Assembly (NCBI GenBank): GCA_017860375.1
Contig: JAGDMB010000142.1
Location: 1-6,522, forward strand
Origin: Bacteroidota bacterium
Lineage (GTDB): Bacteria; Bacteroidota; Bacteroidia; Bacteroidales; UBA10428
Direction of reading: 5' to 3'
DNA: 6,522 nucleotides
Each line of letters opens with the position of its first letter. Position 1 is the stretch's first letter. The translations under genes were made by a program, and so were the position numbers. Under the pieces are notes generated by a model, which made no database searches, had not been told where the DNA came from, and saw only the letters and a program-made list of their open reading frames with translations. This document shows, one piece after another, positions 6,502 through 6,522 of the stretch.

Positions 6502-6522
6502 AGTCCTGATTCAAATTTCAGC

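Noticed and set aside
1..6522. A wholly new defence, mobile or RNA-based system
   Set aside because: Every long coding stretch is explained by the TolC/HlyD/ABC exporter or the ComB family, and no array, integrase, transposase or structured RNA was seen.

Overview
The window looks like chromosomal DNA of an environmental member of the Bacteroidota. This is inferred from gene style: moderate GC, A-rich leaders with weak or absent Shine-Dalgarno sequences, a TolC-type gene placed directly before its adaptor, and an adaptor made as a lipoprotein. No rRNA or other taxonomic marker is present, so the placement is tentative.

Positions 3-5681 hold one tightly packed plus-strand operon of six genes. 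In order they are the 3' part of a TolC-family outer-membrane channel (cut by the window edge), a lipoprotein HlyD/YbhG-type periplasmic adaptor, two ABC ATPases, and two ABC-2 type permeases. The order and the detailed sequence motifs match the Escherichia coli YbhG-YbhF-YbhS-YbhR exporter. There are two differences: the double ATPase YbhF is split here into two genes, and the outer-membrane channel is encoded in the same operon. The products should form an envelope-spanning exporter. The two permeases would form the inner-membrane path, the two ATPases would drive it from the cytoplasm, the adaptor would bridge the periplasm, and the TolC protein would provide the exit. The substrate cannot be read from the sequence; drugs or other small amphipathic or cationic compounds are the usual guess for this family.

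The most informative detail is a complementary loss of catalytic motifs in the two ATPases. The first has a perfect LSGGM signature but lacks the Q-loop Gln and the switch His. The second keeps Gln and His but has a ruined signature (LPLGL). Assembled as a heterodimer they would give one complete and one degenerate ATP site.

Positions 5682-5805 are a 124-base convergent intergenic region with a good plus-strand rho-independent terminator at 5704-5730. Positions 5806-6501 on the minus strand hold a complete ComB-family (2-phosphosulfolactate phosphatase-like) gene, unrelated to the exporter. The final 21 bases are its upstream leader.

I found no mobile element, CRISPR array, tRNA, rRNA or evident new system. 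The content is a recognisable exporter operon with a few details worth checking.
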